NCBI GenBank assembly: GCA_958295665.1
Contig: OY282560.1
Coordinates: 89,256,311 to 89,320,310 of the forward strand
Length of the DNA: 64,000 nucleotides
From: Tipula vernalis
Lineage: Eukaryota; Arthropoda; Insecta; Diptera; Tipulidae
Reading direction: 5' to 3'
Part shown: in pieces, positions 25,557 to 38,400 of the stretch
How positions within the stretch are numbered: position 1 is the first letter of the stretch
How the letters are laid out: every line of letters starts with the position of its first letter
The notes under the pieces: generated by a model
Told to the model about the DNA's origin: nothing
What the model saw: only the letters and a program-made list of their open reading frames with translations
Databases searched by the model: none
Made by a program: the position numbers and the translations under genes

Positions 25557-26846
25557 ATGCGGTTTGGCTCAACAATTACAAGTCCCGAGACCTATCATTT
25601 GAGGTATCAAGAAACCCAATCGGAGCACAATTGCAGATTTTGGATTTTTACAGCTCTGAATCGGCTGAGCTATAGTAAGGTGATTTCTTCGAATCGAATT
25701 TTCTATGAAATGTATGGAAAAGCAATTACAGGTCCCGTGACCTATCATTTAAGGTATCAAGAACCGCATTCTGAGCACAATTGCAGATTTTGGATTTTTA
25801 CAGCTCTGAATCGGCTGAGCTATAGTAAGGTGATTTCTTCGAATCGAATTTTCTACGAAATGTATGGAAAAGCAATTACAGGTCCCGTGACCTATCATTT
25901 AAGGTATCAAGAACCGCATTCTGAGCACAATTGCAGATTTTGGATTTTTACAGCTCTGAATCGGCTGAGCTATAGTAAGGTGATTTCTTCGAATCGATTT
26001 TTCTGTGAAATCTATGGAAATAATCAACCAATTTAAATGCGGTTTGGCTCAACAATTACAAGTCCCGAGACCTATCATTTGAGGTATCAAGAAACCCAAT
26101 CGGAGCACAATTGCAGACTTTGGATTTTTACAGCTCTGAATCGGCTGAGCTATAGTAAGGTGATTTCTTCGAATCGAATTTTCTACGAAATGTATGGTAT
26201 AGCAATTACAGGTCCCGTGACCTATCATTTAAGGTATCAAGAACCGCATTCTGAGCACAATTGCAGATTTTGGATTTTTACAGCTCTGAATCGGCTGAGC
26301 TATAGTAAGGTGATTTCTTCGAATCGATTTTTCTGTGAAATCTATGGAAATAATCAACCAATTTAAATGCGGTTTGGCTCAACAATTACAAGTCCCGAGA
26401 CCTATCATTTGAGGTATCAAGAAACCCAATCGGAGCACAATTGCAGATTTTGGATTTTTACAGCTCTGAATCGGCTGAGCTATAGTAAGGTGATTTCTTC
26501 GAATCGAATTTTCTATGAAATGTATGGAAAAGCAATTACAGGTCCCGTGACCTATCATTTAAGGTATCAAGAACCGCATTCTGAGCACAATTGCAGATTT
26601 TGGATTTTTACAGCTCTGAATCGGCTGAGCTATAGTAAGGTGATTTCTTCGAATCGAATTTTCTACGAAATGTATGGAAAAGCAATTACAGGTCCCGTGA
26701 CCTATCATTTAAGGTATCAAGAACCGCATTCTGAGCACAATTGCAGATTTTGGATTTTTACAGCTCTGAATCGGCTGAGCTATAGTAAGGTGATTTCTTC
26801 GAATCGATTTTTCTGTGAAATCTATGGAAATAATCAACCAATTTAA

Positions 26847-29800
26847 ATGCGGTTTGGCTCAACAATTACAAGTCCCGAGACCTATCATTTGAGGTATCAA
26901 GAAACCCAATCGGAGCACAATTGCAGACTTTGGATTTTTACAGCTCTGAATCGGCTGAGCTATAGTAAGGTGATTTCTTCGAATCGAATTTTCTACGAAA
27001 TGTATGGTATAGCAATTACAGGTCCCGTGACCTATCATTTAAGGTATCAAGAACCGCATTCTGAGCACAATTGCAGATTTTGGATTTTTACAGCTCTGAA
27101 TCGGCTGAGCTATAGTAAGGTGATTTCTTCGAATCGAATTTTCTACGAAATGTATGGAAAAGCAATTACAGGTCCCGTGACCTATCATTTAAGGTATCAA
27201 GAACCGCATTCTGAGCACAATTGCAGACTTTGGATTTTTACAGCTCTGAATCGGCTGAGCTATAGTAAGGTGATTTCTTCGAATCGATTTTTCTGTGAAA
27301 TCTATGGAAATAATCAACCAATTTAAATGCGGTTTGGCTCAACAATTACAAGTCCCGAGACCTATCATTTGAGGTATCAAGAAACCCAATCGGAGCACAA
27401 TTGCAGACTTTGGATTTTTACAGCTCTGAATCGGCTGAGCTATAGTAAGGTGATTTCTTCGAATCGAATTTTCTACGAAATGTATGGTATAGCAATTACA
27501 GGTCCCGTGACCTATCATTTAAGGTATCAAGAACCGCATTCTGAGCACAATTGCAGATTTTGGATTTTTACAGCTCTGAATCGGCTGAGCTATAGTAAGG
27601 TGATTTCTTCGAATCGATTTTTCTGTGAAATTTATGGAAATAATCAACCAATTTAAATGCGGTTTGGCTCAACAATTACAAGTCCCGAGACCTATCATTT
27701 GAGGTATCAAGAAACCCAATCGGAGCACAATTGCAGATTTTGGATTTTTACAGCTCTGAATCGGCTGAGCTATAGTAAGGTGATTTCTTCGAATCGAATT
27801 TTCTATGAAATGTATGGAAAAGCAATTACAGGTCCCGTGACCTATCATTTAAGGTATCAAGAACCGCATTCTGAGCACAATTGCAGATTTTGGATTTTTA
27901 CAGCTCTGAATCGGCTGAGCTATAGTAAGGTGATTTCTTCGAATCGATTTTTCTGTGAAATCTATGGAAATAATCAACCAATTTAAATGCGGTTTGGCTC
28001 AACAATTACAAGTCCCGAGACCTATCATTTGAGGTATCAAGAAACCCAATCGGAGCACAATTGCAGATTTTGGATTTTTACAGCTCTGAATCGGCTGAGC
28101 TATAGTAAGGTGATTTCTTCGAATCGAATTTTCTACGAAATGTATGGTATAGCAATTACAGGTCCCGTGACCTATCATTTAAGGTATCAAGAACCGCATT
28201 CTGAGCACAATTGCAGATTTTGGATTTTTACAGCTCTGAATCGGCTGAGCTATAGTAAGGTGATTTCTTCGAATGGAATTTTCTACGAAATGTATGGAAA
28301 AGCAATTACAGGTCCCGTGACCTATCATTTAAGGTATCAAGAACCGCATTCTGAGCACAATTGCAGATTTTGGATTTTTACAGCTCTGAATCGGCTGAGC
28401 TATAGTAAGGTGATTTCTTCGAATCGATTTTTCTGTGAAATCTATGGAAATAATCAACCAATTTAAATGCGGTTTGGCTCAACAATTACAAGTCCCGAGA
28501 CCTATCATTTGAGGTATCAAGAAACCCAATCGGAGCACAATTGCAGACTTTGGATTTTTACAGCTCTGAATCGGCTGAGCTATAGTAAGGTGATTTCTTC
28601 GAATCGAATTTTCTACGAAATGTATGGTATAGCAATTACAGGTCCCGTGACCTATCATTTAAGGTATCAAGAACCGCATTCTGAGCACAATTGCAGATTT
28701 TGGATTTTTACAGCTCTGAATCGGCTGAGCTATAGTAAGGTGATTTCTTCGAATCGATTTTTCTGTGAAATCTATGGAAATAATCAACCAATTTAAATGC
28801 GGTTTGGCTCAACAATTACAAGTCCCGAGACCTATCATTTGAGGTATCAAGAAACCCAATCGGAGCACAATTGCAGACTTTGGATTTTTACAGCTCTGAA
28901 TCGGCTGAGCTATAGTAAGGTGATTTCTTCGAATCGAATTTTCTACGAAATGTATGGTATAGCAATTACAGGTCCCGTGACCTATCATTTAAGGTATCAA
29001 GAACCGCATTCTGAGCACAATTGCAGATTTTGGATTTTTACAGCTCTGAATCGGCTGAGCTATAGTAAGGTGATTTCTTCGAATCGAATTTTCTACGAAA
29101 TGTATGGAAAAGCAATTACAGGTCCCGTGACCTATCATTTAAGGTATCAAGAACCGCATTCTGAGCACAATTGCAGACTTTGGATTTTTACAGCTCTGAA
29201 TCGGCTGAGCTATAGTAAGGTGATTTCTTCGAATCGATTTTTCTGTGAAATCTATGGAAATAATCAACCAATTTAAATGCGGTTTGGCTCAACAATTACA
29301 AGTCCCGAGACCTATCATTTGAGGTATCAAGAAACCCAATCGGAGCACAATTGCAGACTTTGGATTTTTACAGCTCTGAATCGGCTGAGCTATAGTAAGG
29401 TGATTTCTTCGAATCGAATTTTCTACGAAATGTATGGTATAGCAATTACAGGTCCCGTGACCTATCATTTAAGGTATCAAGAACCGCATTCTGAGCACAA
29501 TTGCAGATTTTGGATTTTTACAGCTCTGAATCGGCTGAGCTATAGTAAGGTGATTTCTTCGAATCGATTTTTCTGTGAAATCTATGGAAATAATCAACCA
29601 ATTTAAATGCGGTTTGGCTCAACAATTACAAGTCCCGAGACCTATCATTTGAGGTATCAAGAAACCCAATCGGAGCACAATTGCAGATTTTGGATTTTTA
29701 CAGCTCTGAATCGGCTGAGCTATAGTAAGGTGATTTCTTCGAATCGAATTTTCTATGAAATGTATGGAAAAGCAATTACAGGTCCCGTGACCTATCATTT

Positions 29801-30746
29801 AAGGTATCAAGAACCGCATTCTGAGCACAATTGCAGATTTTGGATTTTTACAGCTCTGAATCGGCTGAGCTATAGTAAGGTGATTTCTTCGAATCGATTT
29901 TTCTGTGAAATCTATGGAAATAATCAACCAATTTAAATGCGGTTTGGCTCAACAATTACAAGTCCCGAGACCTATCATTTGAGGTATCAAGAAACCCAAT
30001 CGGAGCACAATTGCAGATTTTGGATTTTTACAGCTCTGAATCGGCTGAGCTATAGTAAGGTGATTTCTTCGAATCGAATTTTCTACGAAATGTATGGTAT
30101 AGCAATTACAGGTCCCGTGACCTATCATTTAAGGTATCAAGAACCGCATTCTGAGCACAATTGCAGATTTTGGATTTTTACAGCTCTGAATCGGCTGAGC
30201 TATAGTAAGGTGATTTCTTCGAATGGAATTTTCTACGAAATGTATGGAAAAGCAATTACAGGTCCCGTGACCTATCATTTAAGGTATCAAGAACCGCATT
30301 CTGAGCACAATTGCAGATTTTGGATTTTTACAGCTCTGAATCGGCTGAGCTATAGTAAGGTGATTTCTTCGAATCGATTTTTCTGTGAAATCTATGGAAA
30401 TAATCAACCAATTTAAATGCGGTTTGGCTCAACAATTACAAGTCCCGAGACCTATCATTTGAGGTATCAAGAAACCCAATCGGAGCACAATTGCAGACTT
30501 TGGATTTTTACAGCTCTGAATCGGCTGAGCTATAGTAAGGTGATTTCTTCGAATCGAATTTTCTACGAAATGTATGGTATAGCAATTACAGGTCCCGTGA
30601 CCTATCATTTAAGGTATCAAGAACCGCATTCTGAGCACAATTGCAGATTTTGGATTTTTACAGCTCTGAATCGGCTGAGCTATAGTAAGGTGATTTCTTC
30701 GAATCGATTTTTCTGTGAAATCTATGGAAATAATCAACCAATTTAA
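26847..30746 (+). repeat. Tandem 1,950 bp higher-order block, two copies
   Basis: Copies 26,847-28,796 and 28,797-30,746 both read CBL*, CL, AL, DGL, CL. Shared rare markers are L* (C at 27,228 and 29,178) and the G subtype following a D unit (28,275 and 30,225). Each pair is exactly 1,950 bp apart. The only private change I saw is C to T at 27,632. This is strong evidence of a recent block duplication. Confidence 0.92.
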
Positions 30747-31226
30747 ATGCGGTTTGGCTCAACAATTACAAGTCCCGAGACCTATCATTTGAGGTATCAA
30801 GAAACCCAATCGGAGCACAATTGCAGATTTTGGATTTTTACAGCTCTGAATCGGCTGAGCTATAGTAAGGTGATTTCTTCGAATCGAATTTTCTATGAAA
30901 TGTATGGAAAAGCAATTACAGGTCCCGTGACCTATCATTTAAGGTATCAAGAACCGCATTCTGAGCACAATTGCAGATTTTGGATTTTTACAGCTCTGAA
31001 TCGGCTGAGCTATAGTAAGGTGATTTCTTCGAATCGAATTTTCTACGAAATGTATGGAAAAGCAATTACAGGTCCCGTGACCTATCATTTAAGGTATCAA
31101 GAACCGCATTCTGAGCACAATTGCAGATTTTGGATTTTTACAGCTCTGAATCGGCTGAGCTATAGTAAGGTGATTTCTTCGAATCGATTTTTCTGTGAAA
31201 TCTATGGAAATAATCAACCAATTTAA

Positions 31227-34200
31227 ATGCGGTTTGGCTCAACAATTACAAGTCCCGAGACCTATCATTTGAGGTATCAAGAAACCCAATCGGAGCACAA
31301 TTGCAGACTTTGGATTTTTACAGCTCTGAATCGGCTGAGCTATAGTAAGGTGATTTCTTCGAATCGAATTTTCTACGAAATGTATGGTATAGCAATTACA
31401 GGTCCCGTGACCTATCATTTAAGGTATCAAGAACCGCATTCTGAGCACAATTGCAGATTTTGGATTTTTACAGCTCTGAATCGGCTGAGCTATAGTAAGG
31501 TGATTTCTTCGAATCGAATTTTCTACGAAATGTATGGAAAAGCAATTACAGGTCCCGTGACCTATCATTTAAGGTATCAAGAACCGCATTCTGAGCACAA
31601 TTGCAGACTTTGGATTTTTACAGCTCTGAATCGGCTGAGCTATAGTAAGGTGATTTCTTCGAATCGATTTTTCTGTGAAATCTATGGAAATAATCAACCA
31701 ATTTAAATGCGGTTTGGCTCAACAATTACAAGTCCCGAGACCTATCATTTGAGGTATCAAGAAACCCAATCGGAGCACAATTGCAGACTTTGGATTTTTA
31801 CAGCTCTGAATCGGCTGAGCTATAGTAAGGTGATTTCTTCGAATCGAATTTTCTACGAAATGTATGGTATAGCAATTACAGGTCCCGTGACCTATCATTT
31901 AAGGTATCAAGAACCGCATTCTGAGCACAATTGCAGATTTTGGATTTTTACAGCTCTGAATCGGCTGAGCTATAGTAAGGTGATTTCTTCGAATCGATTT
32001 TTCTGTGAAATCTATGGAAATAATCAACCAATTTAAATGCGGTTTGGCTCAACAATTACAAGTCCCGAGACCTATCATTTGAGGTATCAAGAAACCCAAT
32101 CGGAGCACAATTGCAGATTTTGGATTTTTACAGCTCTGAATCGGCTGAGCTATAGTAAGGTGATTTCTTCGAATCGAATTTTCTATGAAATGTATGGAAA
32201 AGCAATTACAGGTCCCGTGACCTATCATTTAAGGTATCAAGAACCGCATTCTGAGCACAATTGCAGATTTTGGATTTTTACAGCTCTGAATCGGCTGAGC
32301 TATAGTAAGGTGATTTCTTCGAATCGATTTTTCTGTGAAATCTATGGAAATAATCAACCAATTTAAATGCGGTTTGGCTCAACAATTACAAGTCCCGAGA
32401 CCTATCATTTGAGGTATCAAGAAACCCAATCGGAGCACAATTGCAGATTTTGGATTTTTACAGCTCTGAATCGGCTGAGCTATAGTAAGGTGATTTCTTC
32501 GAATCGAATTTTCTATGAAATGTATGGAAAAGCAATTACAGGTCCCGTGACCTATCATTTAAGGTATCAAGAACCGCATTCTGAGCACAATTGCAGATTT
32601 TGGATTTTTACAGCTCTGAATCGGCTGAGCTATAGTAAGGTGATTTCTTCGAATCGAATTTTCTACGAAATGTATGGAAAAGCAATTACAGGTCCCGTGA
32701 CCTATCATTTAAGGTATCAAGAACCGCATTCTGAGCACAATTGCAGATTTTGGATTTTTACAGCTCTGAATCGGCTGAGCTATAGTAAGGTGATTTCTTC
32801 GAATCGATTTTTCTGTGAAATCTATGGAAATAATCAACCAATTTAAATGCGGTTTGGCTCAACAATTACAAGTCCCGAGACCTATCATTTGAGGTATCAA
32901 GAAACCCAATCGGAGCACAATTGCAGATTTTGGATTTTTACAGCTCTGAATCGGCTGAGCTATAGTAAGGTGATTTCTTCGAATCGAATTTTCTATGAAA
33001 TGTATGGAAAAGCAATTACAGGTCCCGTGACCTATCATTTAAGGTATCAAGAACCGCATTCTGAGCACAATTGCAGATTTTGGATTTTTACAGCTCTGAA
33101 TCGGCTGAGCTATAGTAAGGTGATTTCTTCGAATCGAATTTTCTACGAAATGTATGGAAAAGCAATTACAGGTCCCGTGACCTATCATTTAAGGTATCAA
33201 GAACCGCATTCTGAGCACAATTGCAGATTTTGGATTTTTACAGCTCTGAATCGGCTGAGCTATAGTAAGGTGATTTCTTCGAATCGATTTTTCTGTGAAA
33301 TCTATGGAAATAATCAACCAATTTAAATGCGGTTTGGCTCAACAATTACAAGTCCCGAGACCTATCATTTGAGGTATCAAGAAACCCAATCGGAGCACAA
33401 TTGCAGACTTTGGATTTTTACAGCTCTGAATCGGCTGAGCTATAGTAAGGTGATTTCTTCGAATCGAATTTTCTACGAAATGTATGGTATAGCAATTACA
33501 GGTCCCGTGACCTATCATTTAAGGTATCAAGAACCGCATTCTGAGCACAATTGCAGATTTTGGATTTTTACAGCTCTGAATCGGCTGAGCTATAGTAAGG
33601 TGATTTCTTCGAATCGAATTTTCTACGAAATGTATGGAAAAGCAATTACAGGTCCCGTGACCTATCATTTAAGGTATCAAGAACCGCATTCTGAGCACAA
33701 TTGCAGACTTTGGATTTTTACAGCTCTGAATCGGCTGAGCTATAGTAAGGTGATTTCTTCGAATCGATTTTTCTGTGAAATCTATGGAAATAATCAACCA
33801 ATTTAAATGCGGTTTGGCTCAACAATTACAAGTCCCGAGACCTATCATTTGAGGTATCAAGAAACCCAATCGGAGCACAATTGCAGACTTTGGATTTTTA
33901 CAGCTCTGAATCGGCTGAGCTATAGTAAGGTGATTTCTTCGAATCGAATTTTCTACGAAATGTATGGTATAGCAATTACAGGTCCCGTGACCTATCATTT
34001 AAGGTATCAAGAACCGCATTCTGAGCACAATTGCAGATTTTGGATTTTTACAGCTCTGAATCGGCTGAGCTATAGTAAGGTGATTTCTTCGAATCGATTT
34101 TTCTGTGAAATCTATGGAAATAATCAACCAATTTAAATGCGGTTTGGCTCAACAATTACAAGTCCCGAGACCTATCATTTGAGGTATCAAGAAACCCAAT

Positions 34201-35426
34201 CGGAGCACAATTGCAGATTTTGGATTTTTACAGCTCTGAATCGGCTGAGCTATAGTAAGGTGATTTCTTCGAATCGAATTTTCTATGAAATGTATGGAAA
34301 AGCAATTACAGGTCCCGTGACCTATCATTTAAGGTATCAAGAACCGCATTCTGAGCACAATTGCAGATTTTGGATTTTTACAGCTCTGAATCGGCTGAGC
34401 TATAGTAAGGTGATTTCTTCGAATCGATTTTTCTGTGAAATCTATGGAAATAATCAACCAATTTAAATGCGGTTTGGCTCAACAATTACAAGTCCCGAGA
34501 CCTATCATTTGAGGTATCAAGAAACCCAATCGGAGCACAATTGCAGATTTTGGATTTTTACAGCTCTGAATCGGCTGAGCTATAGTAAGGTGATTTCTTC
34601 GAATCGAATTTTCTATGAAATGTATGGAAAAGCAATTACAGGTCCCGTGACCTATCATTTAAGGTATCAAGAACCGCATTCTGAGCACAATTGCAGATTT
34701 TGGATTTTTACAGCTCTGAATCGGCTGAGCTATAGTAAGGTGATTTCTTCGAATCGAATTTTCTACGAAATGTATGGAAAAGCAATTACAGGTCCCGTGA
34801 CCTATCATTTAAGGTATCAAGAACCGCATTCTGAGCACAATTGCAGATTTTGGATTTTTACAGCTCTGAATCGGCTGAGCTATAGTAAGGTGATTTCTTC
34901 GAATCGATTTTTCTGTGAAATCTATGGAAATAATCAACCAATTTAAATGCGGTTTGGCTCAACAATTACAAGTCCCGAGACCTATCATTTGAGGTATCAA
35001 GAAACCCAATCGGAGCACAATTGCAGATTTTGGATTTTTACAGCTCTGAATCGGCTGAGCTATAGTAAGGTGATTTCTTCGAATCGAATTTTCTATGAAA
35101 TGTATGGAAAAGCAATTACAGGTCCCGTGACCTATCATTTAAGGTATCAAGAACCGCATTCTGAGCACAATTGCAGATTTTGGATTTTTACAGCTCTGAA
35201 TCGGCTGAGCTATAGTAAGGTGATTTCTTCGAATCGAATTTTCTACGAAATGTATGGAAAAGCAATTACAGGTCCCGTGACCTATCATTTAAGGTATCAA
35301 GAACCGCATTCTGAGCACAATTGCAGATTTTGGATTTTTACAGCTCTGAATCGGCTGAGCTATAGTAAGGTGATTTCTTCGAATCGATTTTTCTGTGAAA
35401 TCTATGGAAATAATCAACCAATTTAA
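31227..35426 (+). repeat. Tandem 2,100 bp higher-order block, two copies
   Basis: Copies 31,227-33,326 and 33,327-35,426 both read CBL*, CL, AL, ABL, ABL. The L* markers lie at 31,608 and 33,708, exactly 2,100 bp apart. I saw no difference between the copies. The first three modules are also shared with the 1,950 bp blocks, so both block types probably derive from one founder. Confidence 0.92.
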
Positions 35427-38400
35427 ATGCGGTTTGGCTCAACAATTACAAGTCCCGAGACCTATCATTTGAGGTATCAAGAAACCCAATCGGAGCACAA
35501 TTGCAGACTTTGGATTTTTACAGCTCTGAATCGGCTGAGCTATAGTAAGGTGATTTCTTCGAATCGAATTTTCTACGAAATGTATGGTATAGCAATTACA
35601 GGTCCCGTGACCTATCATTTAAGGTATCAAGAACCGCATTCTGAGCACAATTGCAGATTTTGGATTTTTACAGCTCTGAATCGGCTGAGCTATAGTAAGG
35701 TGATTTCTTCGAATCGATTTTTCTGTGAAATCTATGGAAATAATCAACCAATTTAAATGCGGTTTGGCTCAACAATTACAAGTCCCGAGACCTATCATTT
35801 GAGGTATCAAGAAACCCAATCGGAGCACAATTGCAGATTTTGGATTTTTACAGCTCTGAATCGGCTGAGCTATAGTAAGGTGATTTCTTCGAATCGAATT
35901 TTCTATGAAATGTATGGAAAAGCAATTACAGGTCCCGTGACCTATCATTTAAGGTATCAAGAACCGCATTCTGAGCACAATTGCAGATTTTGGATTTTTA
36001 CAGCTCTGAATCGGCTGAGCTATAGTAAGGTGATTTCTTCGAATCGAATTTTCTACGAAATGTATGGAAAAGCAATTACAGGTCCCGTGACCTATCATTT
36101 AAGGTATCAAGAACCGCATTCTGAGCACAATTGCAGATTTTGGATTTTTACAGCTCTGAATCGGCTGAGCTATAGTAAGGTGATTTCTTCGAATCGATTT
36201 TTCTGTGAAATCTATGGAAATAATCAACCAATTTAAATGCGGTTTGGCTCAACAATTACAAGTCCCGAGACCTATCATTTGAGGTATCAAGAAACCCAAT
36301 CGGAGCACAATTGCAGATTTTGGATTTTTACAGCTCTGAATCGGCTGAGCTATAGTAAGGTGATTTCTTCGAATCGAATTTTCTATGAAATGTATGGAAA
36401 AGCAATTACAGGTCCCGTGACCTATCATTTAAGGTATCAAGAACCGCATTCTGAGCACAATTGCAGATTTTGGATTTTTACAGCTCTGAATCGGCTGAGC
36501 TATAGTAAGGTGATTTCTTCGAATCGAATTTTCTACGAAATGTATGGAAAAGCAATTACAGGTCCCGTGACCTATCATTTAAGGTATCAAGAACCGCATT
36601 CTGAGCACAATTGCAGATTTTGGATTTTTACAGCTCTGAATCGGCTGAGCTATAGTAAGGTGATTTCTTCGAATCGAATTTTCTGTGAAATCTATGGAAA
36701 TAATCAACCAATTTAAATGCGGTTTGGCTCAACAATTACAAGTCCCGAGACCTATCATTTGAGGTATCAAGAAACCCAATCGGAGCACAATTGCAGATTT
36801 TGGATTTTTACAGCTCTGAATCGGCTGAGCTATAGTAAGGTGATTTCTTCGAATCGAATTTTCTATGAAATGTATGGAAAAGCAATTACAGGTCCCGTGA
36901 CCTATCATTTAAGGTATCAAGAACCGCATTCTGAGCACAATTGCAGATTTTGGATTTTTACAGCTCTGAATCGGCTGAGCTATAGTAAGGTGATTTCTTC
37001 GAATCGATTTTTCTGTGAAATCTATGGAAATAATCAACCAATTTAAATGCGGTTTGGCTCAACAATTACAAGTCCCGAGACCTATCATTTGAGGTATCAA
37101 GAAACCCAATCGGAGCACAATTGCAGATTTTGGATTTTTACAGCTCTGAATCGGCTGAGCTATAGTAAGGTGATTTCTTCGAATCGAATTTTCTATGAAA
37201 TGTATGGAAAAGCAATTACAGGTCCCGTGACCTATCATTTAAGGTATCAAGAACCGCATTCTGAGCACAATTGCAGATTTTGGATTTTTACAGCTCTGAA
37301 TCGGCTGAGCTATAGTAAGGTGATTTCTTCGAATCGATTTTTCTGTGAAATCTATGGAAATAATCAACCAATTTAAATGCGGTTTGGCTCAACAATTACA
37401 AGTCCCGAGACCTATCATTTGAGGTATCAAGAAACCCAATCGGAGCACAATTGCAGATTTTGGATTTTTACAGCTCTGAATCGGCTGAGCTATAGTAAGG
37501 TGATTTCTTCGAATCGAATTTTCTATGAAATGTATGGAAAAGCAATTACAGGTCCCGTGACCTATCATTTAAGGTATCAAGAACCGCATTCTGAGCACAA
37601 TTGCAGATTTTGGATTTTTACAGCTCTGAATCGGCTGAGCTATAGTAAGGTGATTTCTTCGAATCGAATTTTCTACGAAATGTATGGAAAAGCAATTACA
37701 GGTCCCGTGACCTATCATTTAAGGTATCAAGAACCGCATTCTGAGCACAATTGCAGATTTTGGATTTTTACAGCTCTGAATCGGCTGAGCTATAGTAAGG
37801 TGATTTCTTCGAATCGATTTTTCTGTGAAATCTATGGAAATAATCAACCAATTTAAATGCGGTTTGGCTCAACAATTACAAGTCCCGAGACCTATCATTT
37901 GAGGTATCAAGAAACCCAATCGGAGCACAATTGCAGACTTTGGATTTTTACAGCTCTGAATCGGCTGAGCTATAGTAAGGTGATTTCTTCGAATCGAATT
38001 TTCTACGAAATGTATGGTATAGCAATTACAGGTCCCGTGACCTATCATTTAAGGTATCAAGAACCGCATTCTGAGCACAATTGCAGATTTTGGATTTTTA
38101 CAGCTCTGAATCGGCTGAGCTATAGTAAGGTGATTTCTTCGAATCGATTTTTCTGTGAAATCTATGGAAATAATCAACCAATTTAAATGCGGTTTGGCTC
38201 AACAATTACAAGTCCCGAGACCTATCATTTGAGGTATCAAGAAACCCAATCGGAGCACAATTGCAGATTTTGGATTTTTACAGCTCTGAATCGGCTGAGC
38301 TATAGTAAGGTGATTTCTTCGAATCGAATTTTCTATGAAATGTATGGAAAAGCAATTACAGGTCCCGTGACCTATCATTTAAGGTATCAAGAACCGCATT

